Below, in pieces: positions 1 through 10,100 of a DNA stretch of 64,000 nt. Position 1 is the first letter of the stretch. Every line of letters begins with the position of its first letter. Made by a program: the position numbers and the translations under genes. The DNA is from Stenotrophomonas sp. SAU14A_NAIMI4_8. GTDB taxonomy: Bacteria; Pseudomonadota; Gammaproteobacteria; Xanthomonadales; Xanthomonadaceae. Location: positions 794,820 to 858,819 of the forward strand of contig NZ_CP025999.1 of NCBI RefSeq assembly GCF_003086695.1, written 5' to 3'. The notes under the pieces are model-generated. The model worked only from the letters and a program-made list of their open reading frames with translations, searched no databases and was not told where the DNA came from.

Positions 1-9
1 ATCCCGCAC

Positions 10-50
10 GGGGTCGGATCCTTTCCGCAGCGCGGAAGGGCTCTGACCCC
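10..50. repeat. Palindromic repeat, GGGGTCGGATCC family
   Basis: An imperfect inverted repeat that opens with GGGGTCGGATCC and closes with GGGCTCTGACCCC around a short GC stem. The same asymmetric pair of ends recurs near 11.8, 12.1, 21.2, 23.6-24.4 and 54.4 kb, so it is a dispersed family. It lies upstream of the secA promoter region and probably belongs to the 3' side of the preceding gene. Confidence 0.75.
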
Positions 51-89
51 ATCGCCGAAGGGTTGAAACCCCTGCCGCCCGTCCCAAGC

Positions 90-129
90 TACAATGGGTG
101 TTGCCATCGACAGGGCGCCAGGCGCCCTG
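90..129 (+). promoter_or_regulatory. Possible secA -10 box and terminator-like hairpin
   Basis: A TACAAT box sits at 90-95; no good -35 is visible 16-18 bases upstream. At 111-129 there is a perfect 9-bp inverted repeat (CAGGGCGCC, 1-base loop, GGCGCCCTG) followed by TTTCGTTT, about 70 bases before the secA start. It may be the terminator of the upstream gene or a hairpin in the secA leader. The sequence alone does not decide. Confidence 0.35.
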
Positions 130-199
130 TTTCGTTTGCGGCGGACGGATCCCCAGGGGGACGACCGGGCCGCTGTGTCCATCCAACCCGGTTCCTTCA

Positions 200-2932
200 A
201 TGATCAACAGCCTGCTTACCCGCGTATTTGGCAGTCGTAACGAACGACAGCTGCGCCAGCTCAACCGCATCGTCGCCAAGATCAATGCGCTGGAGCCGGA
301 GATCGAGAAGCTTTCCGACGAGCAGCTGCAGGCCAAGACGCCGGAGTTCAAGCAGCGCATCGCCGGCGGTGAAGCCCTGGACAAGGTGCTGCCCGAAGCC
401 TTCGCGGTCTGCCGCGAAGCCGGACGCCGCGTGCTGGGCATGCGCCACTACGACGTGCAGCTGATCGGCGGCATGGTGCTTCACCTGGGCAAGATCGCAG
501 AAATGCGCACCGGTGAAGGCAAGACCCTGGTGGCGACCCTGCCGGTGTACCTGAACGCGCTGGAAGGCAAGGGCGTGCACGTGGTCACGGTGAACGACTA
601 CCTGGCCCGCCGCGACGCCGCGCAGATGGGCAAGCTGTACAACTGGCTGGGCCTGAGCGTGGGCGTGGTGTACCCGGGCATGCCGCACAGCGACAAGCGC
701 GAAGCCTACGCCGCCGACATCACCTACGGCACCAACAACGAATTCGGTTTCGACTACCTGCGCGACAACATGGCGCTGTCCAAGGCCGACCGCTACCAGC
801 GCGGCCTGCACTACGCCATCGTCGACGAAGTCGACTCCATCCTGATCGACGAAGCGCGTACCCCGCTGATCATCTCCGGCCCGGCCGACGATTCCCCGGA
901 GCTGTACATCCGGGTGAACCGCATCGTGCCGAACCTGGTGAAGCAGGAAGCCGAAGACGGCGAAGGCGACTTCTGGGTCGACGAAAAGGGCAAGCAGGTG
1001 CACCTGTCCGAAGCGGGCATGGAGCACGCCGAACAGCTGCTGGTCGACGCCGGTATCCTCGACGGCCAGACCGAAGGCCTGTACGCGGCGCAGAACCTGA
1101 CCGTGGTCCACCACCTGAACGCCGCACTGCGCGCGCACGCCATCTACCAGCGTGACGTGGACTACATCGTGCGCGACGGCGAAGTGGTCATCGTCGATGA
1201 GTTCACTGGTCGTACCCTGTCCGGCCGCCGCTGGTCCGACGGCCTGCACCAGGCCGTGGAAGCAAAGGAAGGCGTGCCGGTACAGCGCGAGAACCAGACG
1301 CTGGCCAGCATCACCTTCCAGAACCTGTTCCGCATGTACAAGAAGCTGTCCGGCATGACCGGTACGGCCGATACCGAAGCATTCGAATTCCAGAGCATAT
1401 ACGGCCTGGAAGTGGTGGTCATTCCGACCAACCGCCCGACCATCCGCAAGGACAGCCCGGACCAGGTGTTTCTGAACCGCAAGGGCAAGTTCAATGCGGT
1501 GCTGGCCGACATCGAAGAGTGCGCCAAGCGCGGCCAGCCGGTGCTGGTGGGTACCACCTCGATCGAAACCTCGGAAATGCTGTCCGAGCACCTGCGCAAG
1601 GCCGGTGTGAAGCACGAAGTGCTCAACGCCAAGCAGCATGACCGCGAAGCGACCATCGTTGCCAACGCCGGTCGCCCGGCCGCCGTGACCATCGCCACCA
1701 ACATGGCCGGCCGTGGTACCGACATCGTGCTGGGCGGTTCGCTGGAAGCGGAAATCCACGAGCTGGGCGAAGACGCGACCGACGAGCAGAAGGCCGCGAT
1801 CAAGGCCGAATGGCAGAAGCGCCACGATGCAGTGAAGGCCGCTGGCGGCCTGCACATCGTCGGTACCGAACGCCATGAATCGCGCCGTATCGACAACCAG
1901 CTGCGTGGTCGTTCCGGCCGCCAGGGTGACCCGGGTTCGTCCCGCTTCTACCTGTCGCTGGAAGACAACCTGATGCGCATCTTCGCCTCTGACTGGGTGC
2001 AGAAGGCCATGCGCATGATGGGCATGAAGGAAGACGACGTCATCGAGGACCGCCTGGTCAGCCGCCAGATCGAGAAGGCGCAGCGCAAGGTGGAAGCGCA
2101 CAACTTCGACATCCGCAAGAACCTGCTGGACTTCGACGACGTCAACAACGACCAGCGCAAGGTGATCTATTCCCAGCGCGATGAACTGCTGGACGCCGAA
2201 TCGGTCAAGGACAACGTCGATGGCATCCGCGACGATGTGATCTTCGACGTGGTGGCGCGCTTCGTGCCGCCGAACTCGATCGACGAACAGTGGGACCTGC
2301 GCGGCCTGGAAGCCACCCTGGAATCGGATTTCGGCCTGCAGATGTCGTTGGTCGACATGGTCAAGTCGCACGAAGAACTGGACGCCGAAGCCATTGCCGC
2401 CAAGGTGCTGGAGCGCGTGAACCAGCACTTCGCCGAGAAGGAAGCCGGCGTGGGCGAAGAGACCATGCGTGCGCTGGAAAAGCACGTGATGCTGACCGTG
2501 CTGGACCAGAGCTGGAAGGAACACCTGGCCCGCATGGACTACCTGCGCCAAGGCATCTACCTGCGCGGCTACGCACAGAAGCAGCCCAAGCAGGAATACA
2601 AGAAGGAAGCCTTCGAGCTGTTCTCGGACATGCTGGAAAACGTGAAGCGCGAAGTGGTGACCCTGCTGGCCCGCGTGCGTATCCGCAGCGACGAGGAAGT
2701 GCAGGCACTGGAAGCGGCAGAACGCCAGCAGGCGCAGGCGCGCCTGAGCCAGTCGCAGTTCCAGCACCAGGATGCCGGCGGCTACAGCGCCGACGAAGAA
2801 GCCGCCCAGGTGCAGGCCGCCCAGCAGGGCGTGGCGCAGCGCCAGCGCGACGAACCGAAGGTCGGCCGCAACGATCCGTGCCCGTGCGGCAGCGGCAAGA
2901 AGTTCAAGCACTGCCACGGTCAGCTGAGCTGA
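200..2932 (+). CDS. secA: Preprotein translocase ATPase SecA
   Basis: SecA is the motor ATPase that pushes unfolded preproteins through SecYEG at the inner membrane. The 910-residue product has the usual family length. It starts [18 protein letters not shown], the conserved SecA N-terminus, so the ATG at 200 is chosen over the GTG at 98. Visible motifs are Walker A (RTGEGKT, near residue 105), the [15 protein letters not shown]alker B/DEAD region, the [10 protein letters not shown] helicase segment, and a C-terminal [14 protein letters not shown] zinc-binding SEC-C tail for SecB and phospholipid contact. The start lacks an obvious Shine-Dalgarno. A Rho-independent terminator follows within 25 bases, so it is probably monocistronic. 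Confidence 0.98.
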   Translation: MINSLLTRVFGSRNERQLRQLNRIVAKINALEPEIEKLSDEQLQAKTPEFKQRIAGGEALDKVLPEAFAVCREAGRRVLGMRHYDVQLIGGMVLHLGKIAEMRTGEGKTLVATLPVYLNALEGKGVHVVTVNDYLARRDAAQMGKLYNWLGLSVGVVYPGMPHSDKREAYAADITYGTNNEFGFDYLRDNMALSKADRYQRGLHYAIVDEVDSILIDEARTPLIISGPADDSPELYIRVNRIVPNLVKQEAEDGEGDFWVDEKGKQVHLSEAGMEHAEQLLVDAGILDGQTEGLYAAQNLTVVHHLNAALRAHAIYQRDVDYIVRDGEVVIVDEFTGRTLSGRRWSDGLHQAVEAKEGVPVQRENQTLASITFQNLFRMYKKLSGMTGTADTEAFEFQSIYGLEVVVIPTNRPTIRKDSPDQVFLNRKGKFNAVLADIEECAKRGQPVLVGTTSIETSEMLSEHLRKAGVKHEVLNAKQHDREATIVANAGRPAAVTIATNMAGRGTDIVLGGSLEAEIHELGEDATDEQKAAIKAEWQKRHDAVKAAGGLHIVGTERHESRRIDNQLRGRSGRQGDPGSSRFYLSLEDNLMRIFASDWVQKAMRMMGMKEDDVIEDRLVSRQIEKAQRKVEAHNFDIRKNLLDFDDVNNDQRKVIYSQRDELLDAESVKDNVDGIRDDVIFDVVARFVPPNSIDEQWDLRGLEATLESDFGLQMSLVDMVKSHEELDAEAIAAKVLERVNQHFAEKEAGVGEETMRALEKHVMLTVLDQSWKEHLARMDYLRQGIYLRGYAQKQPKQEYKKEAFELFSDMLENVKREVVTLLARVRIRSDEEVQALEAAERQQAQARLSQSQFQHQDAGGYSADEEAAQVQAAQQGVAQRQRDEPKVGRNDPCPCGSGKKFKHCHGQLS

Positions 2933-2956
2933 GCTGAGTAAACCGAGCTGAGTCGC

Positions 2957-2986
2957 AAAAGCCCCGCAAATGCGGGGCTTTTTTTG
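2957..2986 (+). terminator. Rho-independent terminator of secA
   Basis: The stem AAGCCCCGC / GCGGGGCTT is followed by a run of Ts, 25 bases after the secA stop codon. Confidence 0.9.
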
Positions 2987-3002
2987 TTCTGGCAGATGCG
3001 TC

Positions 3003-3220
3003 TTGTGAACCATTTCCCATAACGAGAGTTTTCAGATTTATCTGACCCATGTGTCGGGGCAACCCCCACACCAAAGTCAGACCCGCGCCATGGGCAGGTC
3101 CCGTTCGCGCCCGTATGTTGCACGGGCTCTGCGGTGGGACTGCAGAACCTGCCCGCGGAGCTGCGTCGATGTCGCCCCCGCGACACCGCGCATCCCTGAT
3201 CGACAAACACATGGAGCTTC
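3003..3220 (+). promoter_or_regulatory. Structured 5' leader of autotransporter 1
   Basis: This leader of about 218 bases is shared with the one before the second autotransporter (6954-7171). Three hairpins can be drawn. P1 is TTGTG/CATAA at 3003-3022. P2 has an outer stem TCTGAC (3041-3046) / GTCAGA (3076-3081) and an inner GTG..GGGG-caa-CCCCCAC. P3 pairs 3125-3131 with 3135-3141, partly through G-U pairs. P2 changes by a covarying base pair between copies. The leader ends in GGAG, six bases before ATG if CT is counted with TC. I do not recognise a known riboswitch class. Confidence 0.55.
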
Positions 3221-6200
3221 ATGAACAGGATCTATCGCCAGGTGTTCAACCACACCACCGGCCAGATGCAGGTTGCATCTGAACTCACCACGTCACATTC
3301 GCCGGGCCGCGCCAGCGTCGGCCACGTCCACCGTTCGTCGTCGCTGCGCAGCGCGCTGCTGCTGGCGCTGGGCCTGGCCGCGCTGCCCGCGCAGTCGGCG
3401 CTGGCCGCCGTGCACGATTTCACCGACAACGAGACCGTGTCCGACAGCGCCACCTACGCCGATGGCTTCCGCATCGGTGTGAATTCGCCGATCACCATCG
3501 ACCTGGTGTCAGGCGCGGTGCTGACCGCCAATGGCCCGGTTTCGCTGGGTACGGCGATTGGCGGCGTCGGCACCCTGAACGTGACCGGGCTCGGCAGCAG
3601 CGTCGTGCTGACCAACACGTTCGACGACATGCGCGTGGGTGATGCGGGCCAGGGCGTGCTGAACCTGACCGGCGGCGGCACCGTTACCGTGGCCCGCAAC
3701 GTGGTGCTGGGCAATGTGTCCGGCGGCGAGGGTGCAGCGCTGGTCAGCGGCGTGGGTTCCAAGCTCACCGCACGCCAGATCGATATCGGCAAGGCCGGTA
3801 GCGGCAGTCTGGTGATCAGCGACGGCGGCGTGGTCGACACCACCGCGGTCAACAGTTCCACCCTGCTGCAGGGCATGCGCATCGGCGCGGACGAAGGCAG
3901 CACCGGTTCGGTCACCGTCGACACCGGTGGTGTACTGAACATCGCCAACAACCACCTGATCGTCGGCCAGCGCGGCCAGGGCGAGCTGAACGTTGCCAGC
4001 GGCGGCACGGTCAACGTTGGCCAGACCCTGGCTGTGGGCGCCGCCAGCGGCGCCACCGGCACGGTCAACGTGACCGACGGCGCCCTGGTGGCCCAGGGCA
4101 TCCTGCTCGGCCAGAGTGCCGGCTCGAGCGGTACGATGCGCGTGTCTGGCGCCGGCACCGTGCTGACCGACACCTTCGAACTGGCCGATCGCGGCAATGC
4201 GCTGCTGCGCGTGGAAAACGGTGGCGTGCTGCGTGCCACCACCTCGCTGATCGCCGAAACGCCGGACGGTTCGTCGGGTGACCGGGGCCAGGTCGGCCGC
4301 ATTGAAGTCAGCGGTGCCGGTTCGGCCATCGAATCGGCGCGCGTGGATGCCACGGCCAGCCTGTTGATCGACAACGGCGGCGCGATCCGTTCGAACGTGG
4401 CCAACATCAAGAACTCGTTCGGTGCCGGTACCGGCGCCAGCCGTGCCAAGGCCACCCTGACCGGTGCCGACAGCCAGTGGATCAACACCGGTGTGATGGA
4501 AGTCACCACCGACCTGCAGGTGCTCGACGGCGCCCGCATCAGCACCGACACCCTCAGTGTGTCCGGTGGCTCGGACTTCCCGAAGGGCACCGCCGCGCTC
4601 TACCCCGAACAGGTCCTGGTCAGCGGCGAGGGCTCGTCCATCACCGCTGCCAACGGCATCTCCGTTGGCCGCACCACCTTCGATCCGCTCGGCGTGCTGG
4701 TGGTGAACAACGGCGCCAAGCTCAGCGCCGGCACCGGCTATACCCTGGACAACAGCGGCTACCTGGTCATCGGTGGCGGCCTGCAGGACTGGACCGCTGC
4801 CGACGGCCCGACCTGGGCAGCGGCCGAAGCGGCCGGTGAACTGGACGGTTCGCTGATCACCATGAACAACGGCCAGGGCGGCCTGCTGTTCAACCACACC
4901 GGTGATATCACCCTGTCCAACACCATCGCCAGCTCGTCTGGGTCGATGACCTACGGTGGCCTGCACCAGCTGGCCGGCAGCACCACGCTGGACGGTGACC
5001 TGACCGCCTTCGGCGGCGACATCAACGTCAGCGGCGGCACCCTGGTCATCAACTCCGATACCTATACCGGCCAGGGCTACACGGGCAGCAGCCAGGCGGT
5101 CACGCAGGACATCACCGTGACCGGCGGCACCCTGGTGCTGAACGGCGCGTCTGGGTTCCAGCAGGAAATCAACTACGGCTCGGGCCTGGGCAGCGCGATC
5201 ATCCGCAGCTCGACCGCCAATATCCGCGACGGCGGCGTGCTGGCCGGCAACGCTACCGTGGGCCAGACCTTCGTGCGCAACGGCGCAGTGCTGTCGCCGG
5301 GCCAGAACGGTGTGGGCGCCATCACCATCGATGGTGACCTGTACTTCAACAACATGGCCGTCACCCCGGAGCAGGTCGCCGGCAAGGCGTTCTACGACGT
5401 GGACGTGCTGGGCAACGGCCAGGCCGACCTGCTGACGGTGGCCGGCAAGGCCTACCTGGGCAAGGTCAACTATGCCGGTCAACACGGTGCCACCGGCGTG
5501 CGTATCACCGCGCTGGACCCGGCCACCAGCTACCAGAATGGCCAGAGCTACACGATCCTGAGTGCGGCCGGCGGCATTGAAGGCCAGTTCGATGACGTGA
5601 TCTCGCGTTCGGCCTTCCTCGACCCCAGCCTGGTGCAGACCGGCAACGACGTGCGTCTGCTGATCGCGGTGAAGAGTGACGAGACGGGCCCGGGTCCGGG
5701 CCCTGGCCCCGATCCGGGTCCGGGTCCGAACCCGAATCCGGGCACGCCGGGTACCCCGGGCGAGGGCGGTGGCGTGACCCCGCCGGCCGTGTTCGGTGCC
5801 GTTGCCGCCACCGGCAACCACCTGGCCATTGCCGGCGCGCTGGATACCCTGCAGCAGTCCGGGCAGGCGCTGGCGCTGTACAACCAGCTGCTGATGCTGG
5901 ACGCCGACGAAGCGCGGCTGGCTTTCGATCACCTGTCCGGCGAGATCCACGCCAGCAACCGTGCACTGCTGCTGGACGATCGCTTCCTGCGTGAAGGCAT
6001 CTCCCAGCGCCTGCGCACCGACCCGACGATCAAGGCGCAGGGCGGTGGCTTCTGGCTGTCCGGCGGTGGCGCCGCCAATCGCCAGGACGGCGACCACGGC
6101 AGCGCCCGCAGCCGCCAGCACCGCGAAGGCCTGATGGCCGGCCTGGACTGGACCTTCGGTGAAGCCTGGACCGTGGGCCTGGCTGCCGGTGCCGAAACGC

Positions 6201-6868
6201 TGCGCCAGCAGGTGGACGCGCGCAGCAGCAAGGCCGATGTCGATGCCGTGCACGGTGGCCTGTACGCCTCCTACCGCATGGGCGAAGCCTGGTTCACCGC
6301 CGGTGCCAGCTATGCCGACTACGACCTGGATACCGATCGCACGTCCATCGTGGGTGGCATGCAGCAGCGCCTGCGCGCCGGCTACAGCGCCGATGCCGTG
6401 TCCGGCTTCGCCGAAGGCGGCTGGGACATGGACCTGGACCGCCTGGTACTGACCCCGTACGTGGCCGTGGCCTACACCCGCCTGTCCACCGATGCCGCGC
6501 AGGAAACCGGCGGCAGCACCGCGCTGGTGATCGATGCCAGCAAGGACGAGGTGTGGACCGCGACCGCCGGCCTGCGTGCCAGTTGGGACATCAGCGCTGG
6601 CCAGGACGACGGCGCCCGCCTGGTGGCCGGCCTGGCCTGGCAGAACGCGGCCGGCGATGTGCGCAGCAGCTCGCGCCAGCGCTTTGCGGTGGGCAGCAGC
6701 ACCTTCAGCATCGATGGCGTGCCGCTGGCCCGCAACGTCGGCATCGCCGAGCTGGGCGTGTCGGTGAACATCGGCGACAACAGCCGTCTGTCGCTGGGCG
6801 CACAGGGCCGCGCCGGTGGCGGCCAGCACGAGCTGGGCGCGCAGATGACCTGGAACGTGCAGTTCTGA
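3221..6868 (+). CDS. Type V autotransporter with beta-helix passenger (copy 1)
   Basis: Product of 1215 residues, a surface or secreted protein that exports itself. Residues 1 to about 30 (MNRIYRQVFNHTTGQMQVASE...) form an extended signal peptide region, followed by a hydrophobic core and a signal-peptidase site after ...AQSALA (about 62). The passenger to about residue 815 is built of Gly/Thr/Val-rich repeats such as VGQRGQGELNVASGGTVNVG, typical of a right-handed beta-helix. A Pro/Gly linker (about 820-848) leads to the autotransporter beta-barrel (about 940-1215), which ends in ...WNVQF with the C-terminal Phe needed for outer-membrane insertion. The ligand is unknown; adhesion or biofilm is the family expectation. 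It has its own leader and terminator. Confidence 0.93.
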   Translation: MNRIYRQVFNHTTGQMQVASELTTSHSPGRASVGHVHRSSSLRSALLLALGLAALPAQSALAAVHDFTDNETVSDSATYADGFRIGVNSPITIDLVSGAVLTANGPVSLGTAIGGVGTLNVTGLGSSVVLTNTFDDMRVGDAGQGVLNLTGGGTVTVARNVVLGNVSGGEGAALVSGVGSKLTARQIDIGKAGSGSLVISDGGVVDTTAVNSSTLLQGMRIGADEGSTGSVTVDTGGVLNIANNHLIVGQRGQGELNVASGGTVNVGQTLAVGAASGATGTVNVTDGALVAQGILLGQSAGSSGTMRVSGAGTVLTDTFELADRGNALLRVENGGVLRATTSLIAETPDGSSGDRGQVGRIEVSGAGSAIESARVDATASLLIDNGGAIRSNVANIKNSFGAGTGASRAKATLTGADSQWINTGVMEVTTDLQVLDGARISTDTLSVSGGSDFPKGTAALYPEQVLVSGEGSSITAANGISVGRTTFDPLGVLVVNNGAKLSAGTGYTLDNSGYLVIGGGLQDWTAADGPTWAAAEAAGELDGSLITMNNGQGGLLFNHTGDITLSNTIASSSGSMTYGGLHQLAGSTTLDGDLTAFGGDINVSGGTLVINSDTYTGQGYTGSSQAVTQDITVTGGTLVLNGASGFQQEINYGSGLGSAIIRSSTANIRDGGVLAGNATVGQTFVRNGAVLSPGQNGVGAITIDGDLYFNNMAVTPEQVAGKAFYDVDVLGNGQADLLTVAGKAYLGKVNYAGQHGATGVRITALDPATSYQNGQSYTILSAAGGIEGQFDDVISRSAFLDPSLVQTGNDVRLLIAVKSDETGPGPGPGPDPGPGPNPNPGTPGTPGEGGGVTPPAVFGAVAATGNHLAIAGALDTLQQSGQALALYNQLLMLDADEARLAFDHLSGEIHASNRALLLDDRFLREGISQRLRTDPTIKAQGGGFWLSGGGAANRQDGDHGSARSRQHREGLMAGLDWTFGEAWTVGLAAGAETLRQQVDARSSKADVDAVHGGLYASYRMGEAWFTAGASYADYDLDTDRTSIVGGMQQRLRAGYSADAVSGFAEGGWDMDLDRLVLTPYVAVAYTRLSTDAAQETGGSTALVIDASKDEVWTATAGLRASWDISAGQDDGARLVAGLAWQNAAGDVRSSSRQRFAVGSSTFSIDGVPLARNVGIAELGVSVNIGDNSRLSLGAQGRAGGGQHELGAQMTWNVQF

Positions 6869-6895
6869 TCACGCGTACTGCGTGGATGTAGACCG

Positions 6896-6922
6896 GGGGC
6901 CCCGCAAGGGGCCCCTTTTTTT
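6896..6922 (+). terminator. Rho-independent terminator of autotransporter 1
   Basis: GGGGCCCC-GCAA-GGGGCCCC followed by eight Ts, 28 bases after the stop codon. The same hairpin recurs after the second copy. Confidence 0.92.
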
Positions 6923-6953
6923 TGGTTCTTCAGCCAACTCCGGAGCGCGCTTC

Positions 6954-7171
6954 TTGTGAGCGTCTGCTCACAACGAAATTTTTCAGACTTGCCCGACTCA
7001 CGTGGCGGGGCAACCCTCACAGGAAAGTCGGACCCCTGCCATGTGCATGCATCGACGTCGCCCGTAAGTTGCTGGAGCCCCGCGGCGGGGCTGCAGAACC
7101 TGCCGGCGGAGCTGCGCCGATGTCGCCCCCGCGGCATCGCGTATCCCTGATCCACATCCACATGGAGCTTC
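6954..7171 (+). promoter_or_regulatory. Structured 5' leader of autotransporter 2
   Basis: Second copy of the leader at 3003-3220. P1 is a perfect 8-bp stem, TTGTGAGC / GCTCACAA at 6954-6973. P2 is CCGAC (6993-6997) / GTCGG (7027-7031) around GTG..GGGG-caa-CCCTCAC. P3 is a perfect 7-bp stem, AGCCCCG / CGGGGCT at 7076-7092. The 60 bases before the ATG are nearly identical to copy 1, including the Shine-Dalgarno GGAG. An ATG that overlaps this GGAG would open a 24-codon frame overlapping the start in both copies; I read this as a by-product of DNA identity. Confidence 0.55.
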
Positions 7172-10100
7172 ATGAACAGGATCTATCGCCTGGTGTTCAA
7201 CCGCACCACCGGCCAGATGCAGGTCGCATCTGAACTTGCCGTTTCGCATGCGCCCGGTCGCGCCAGCGTCGGCCACACCCACCGCCCCGCATCGCTGCGC
7301 ACTGCGCTGCTGCTGGCACTCGGCCTGGCCGTGCTGCCCGCGCAGTCGGCACTGGCGGCCGCGTACGAGTTCACCGCCGACGACACGGTGAGTGATCCGC
7401 GCAGCTACGTCGACGGCTTCCGCGTCGGCCCAGACGGCACCGTGGTGGTCAACGTAGTCGATGGCGGCAGCCTGGCGACCAACGGATTTGCTTCTCTGGG
7501 CACGCTGGCCGGTGGCGTCGGCACGTTGAACGTGTCCGGTACCGGCCGCGTCAGCCTGACCAGCGTGTTTGACGACATGCGCGTAGGCGATGCCGGCAGG
7601 GGGGCGCTGAACGTCAGCAACGGCGGCACCGTCGCGGTGAGGCGCAACGTGCTGCTGGGCACCCTGGCCGGCAGCCACGGTGCGGTGCGGGTCGACGGTG
7701 CAGGTTCAACGTTCACCGCACGCCAGTTCGAGGTCGGCAACTTCGGCAGCGGTGAACTGGTGATCAGCAACGGCGGCGTGGTGGAAACCATCACCGCGCC
7801 TGTTCGGCTGTGGTACGGCATGCGCATCGGCGCGTCATCAGGCAGCACCGGTTCGGTCACGGTCGACACCGGTGGCGTACTGAACATCACCGACAACCAT
7901 CTGTTCGTTGGCCAGCGCGGCAACGGCGAGCTGAACATTGCCAGCGGTGGCACGGTCAACGTTGGCCAGACCCTGGCGGTGGGCATAGACGACGGTGTCA
8001 CTGGCACGGTCAGGGTGACCGATGGCGGCGTCCTGGTGGCCAAGGAAATCGTGCTCGCCCAGAATACCGACACGACCGGTACCCTGCTGGTGTCCACGGC
8101 CAGCAGCGTGCAGGCCGATACGGTCGAACTGGCGCACTACGGCCACGCGCTGCTGCGGGTGGAGAACGGTGGCGTGCTGCATGCGACCACCTCGCTGATC
8201 GCCGAAGGGCCGAACCTGCTCTTCGGCGACGAGGGGCAGGTTGGGCGCATTGAAGTGAGTGGCGCGGGTTCGGCCATTGAGTCGGCGCGCGTGGAGGCCA
8301 CGGCCAGTCTGCGGGTCGACAACGGCGGCGCGATCCGTTCGGACGTGGCCAAACTCCAGAATTCGTACGGTGCCAGTGCCGACGGCAGCCGGACCAAGGC
8401 CACCCTGACCGGCGCCGGCAGCCAGTGGGTCAACAGCGGCGCCATGCAGGTCACCACCGACCTGCAGGTGCTCGATGGCGCCCAGATCACCACCGATACG
8501 CTCACCGTGACCGGTGGCGCGCAATGGCCCAAGCACGACATCGAGCCGTACCCCGAACAGGTCCTGGTCAGTGGTGCCGGTTCGTCCATCAGCGCTGCCA
8601 GCGGAATCACGATCGGCAGGGGCACGTTCGATCCGCTCGGCGTGCTGGTGGTGAACAACGGTGCCACGCTCAGTGCCGGCACCGGCTATACGCTGGACCA
8701 CAACGGCTACCTGGTCATCGGTGGCGGCCTGCAGGACTGGACCAGGGCGGGCGGCCCGGTGTGGGCAGCGGCCGAAGCGGCCGGTGAACTGGACGGTTCG
8801 CCGATCACCATGAACAACGGCCAGGGCGGCCTGCTGTTCAACCACACCGGTGACATCACCCTGTCCAACACCATCGCTAGCTCCTCTGCGTCGATGACCT
8901 ACGGTGGCCTGCACCAGCTGGCCGGCAGCACCACGCTGGACGGTGACCTGACCGCCTTTGGCGGCGACATCAACGTCAGCGGCGGCACTCTGGTCATCAA
9001 TTCCGATACCTATACCGGCCAGGGCTACACCGGCAGCAGCCAGGCGCTGCCGCAGGGCATCACCGTGACCGGCGGCACCCTGGTGCTGAACGGTGCGTCG
9101 GGCTTCCAGCAGGAGATCAGCTACGGCGCGGGCTTCGGCAGCGCGATCATCCGCAGCTCGACCGCCATCGTCCTCGACGGCGGCGTGCTGGCCGGCAACG
9201 CCACCGTGGGCCAGACCGTCGTGCGCAACGGCGCGGTGCTGTCTCCGGGCCACAACGGTGTGGGCACCATCACCATCGATGGTGACCTGTACTTCAACAA
9301 CATGGCTGCCACCGCCGAGGAGGTCGCCGACAAGGCGTTCTACGACGTGGACGTGCTGGGCAACGGCCAGGCCGACCTGCTGACGGTGACCGGCAAGGCC
9401 TACCTGGGCCACGTCGCTCATTCCGGTGAACATGGTGCCACCGGCGTGCGCATCACCGCGCTGGACCCGGCCACCAGCTACCAGAAGGGCCAGAGCTATA
9501 CGATCCTGAGTGCGGCCGGCGGCATTGAAGGCCAGTTCGATGACGTGATCTCGCGTTCGGCCTTCCTCGACCCCAACCTGGTGCAGACCCGCAACGACGT
9601 GCGTCTGTTGATCGGAGTCAAGAGTGACGGGCAGGGCCCGGACCCCGGTTCGGAGGATGGCGGCGTGACCCCGCCGGCCGTATTCGGCGCCGTGGCCACC
9701 ACTGGCAACCACCAGGCCATTGCCGGCGCGCTGGATACCCTGCAGCAGTCCGGGCAGGCGCTGGCGCTGTACAACCAGCTGCTGATGCTCGACGCCGACG
9801 AAGCGCGGCTGGCCTTCGATCACCTGTCCGGCGAGATCCACGCCAGCAACCGTGCACTGCTGCTGGACGATCGCTTCCTGCGTGAAGGCATCTCCCAGCG
9901 CCTGCGCACCGACCCGACGATCAAGGCGCAGGGCGGTGGCTTCTGGCTGTCCGGCGGTGGCGCCGCCAATCGCCAGGACGGCGACCACGGCAGCGCCCGC
10001 AGCCGCCAGCACCGCGAAGGCCTGATGGCCGGCCTGGACTGGACCTTCGGTGAAGCCTGGACCGTGGGTCTGGCTGCCGGTGCCGAAACGCTGCGCCAGC

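Noticed and set aside
197..3013. A 938-codon open frame antisense to secA, and similar long antisense frames under both autotransporters, ppc, the S9 peptidase gene and ybbP
   Set aside because: They are codon-position shadows of high-GC genes: their translations are His/Gln/Arg-rich low-complexity sequence with no domain, while the opposite strand encodes clear proteins.
3041..3081. c-di-GMP (GEMM) riboswitch in the autotransporter leader
   Set aside because: The core sequence elements of that aptamer are absent; only a GC hairpin tip is superficially similar.
3210..3282. Short frame MELHEQDLSPG... overlapping the autotransporter start in both copies
   Set aside because: Its conservation follows from DNA identity of the signal-peptide region, its ATG overlaps the Shine-Dalgarno of the main gene, and the peptide has no features.
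6954..6973. CRP/Clp binding site
   Set aside because: TGTGA and TCACA are separated by eight bases rather than six, the second copy (3003-3022) does not keep the half-sites, and hairpin pairing is the better common feature.
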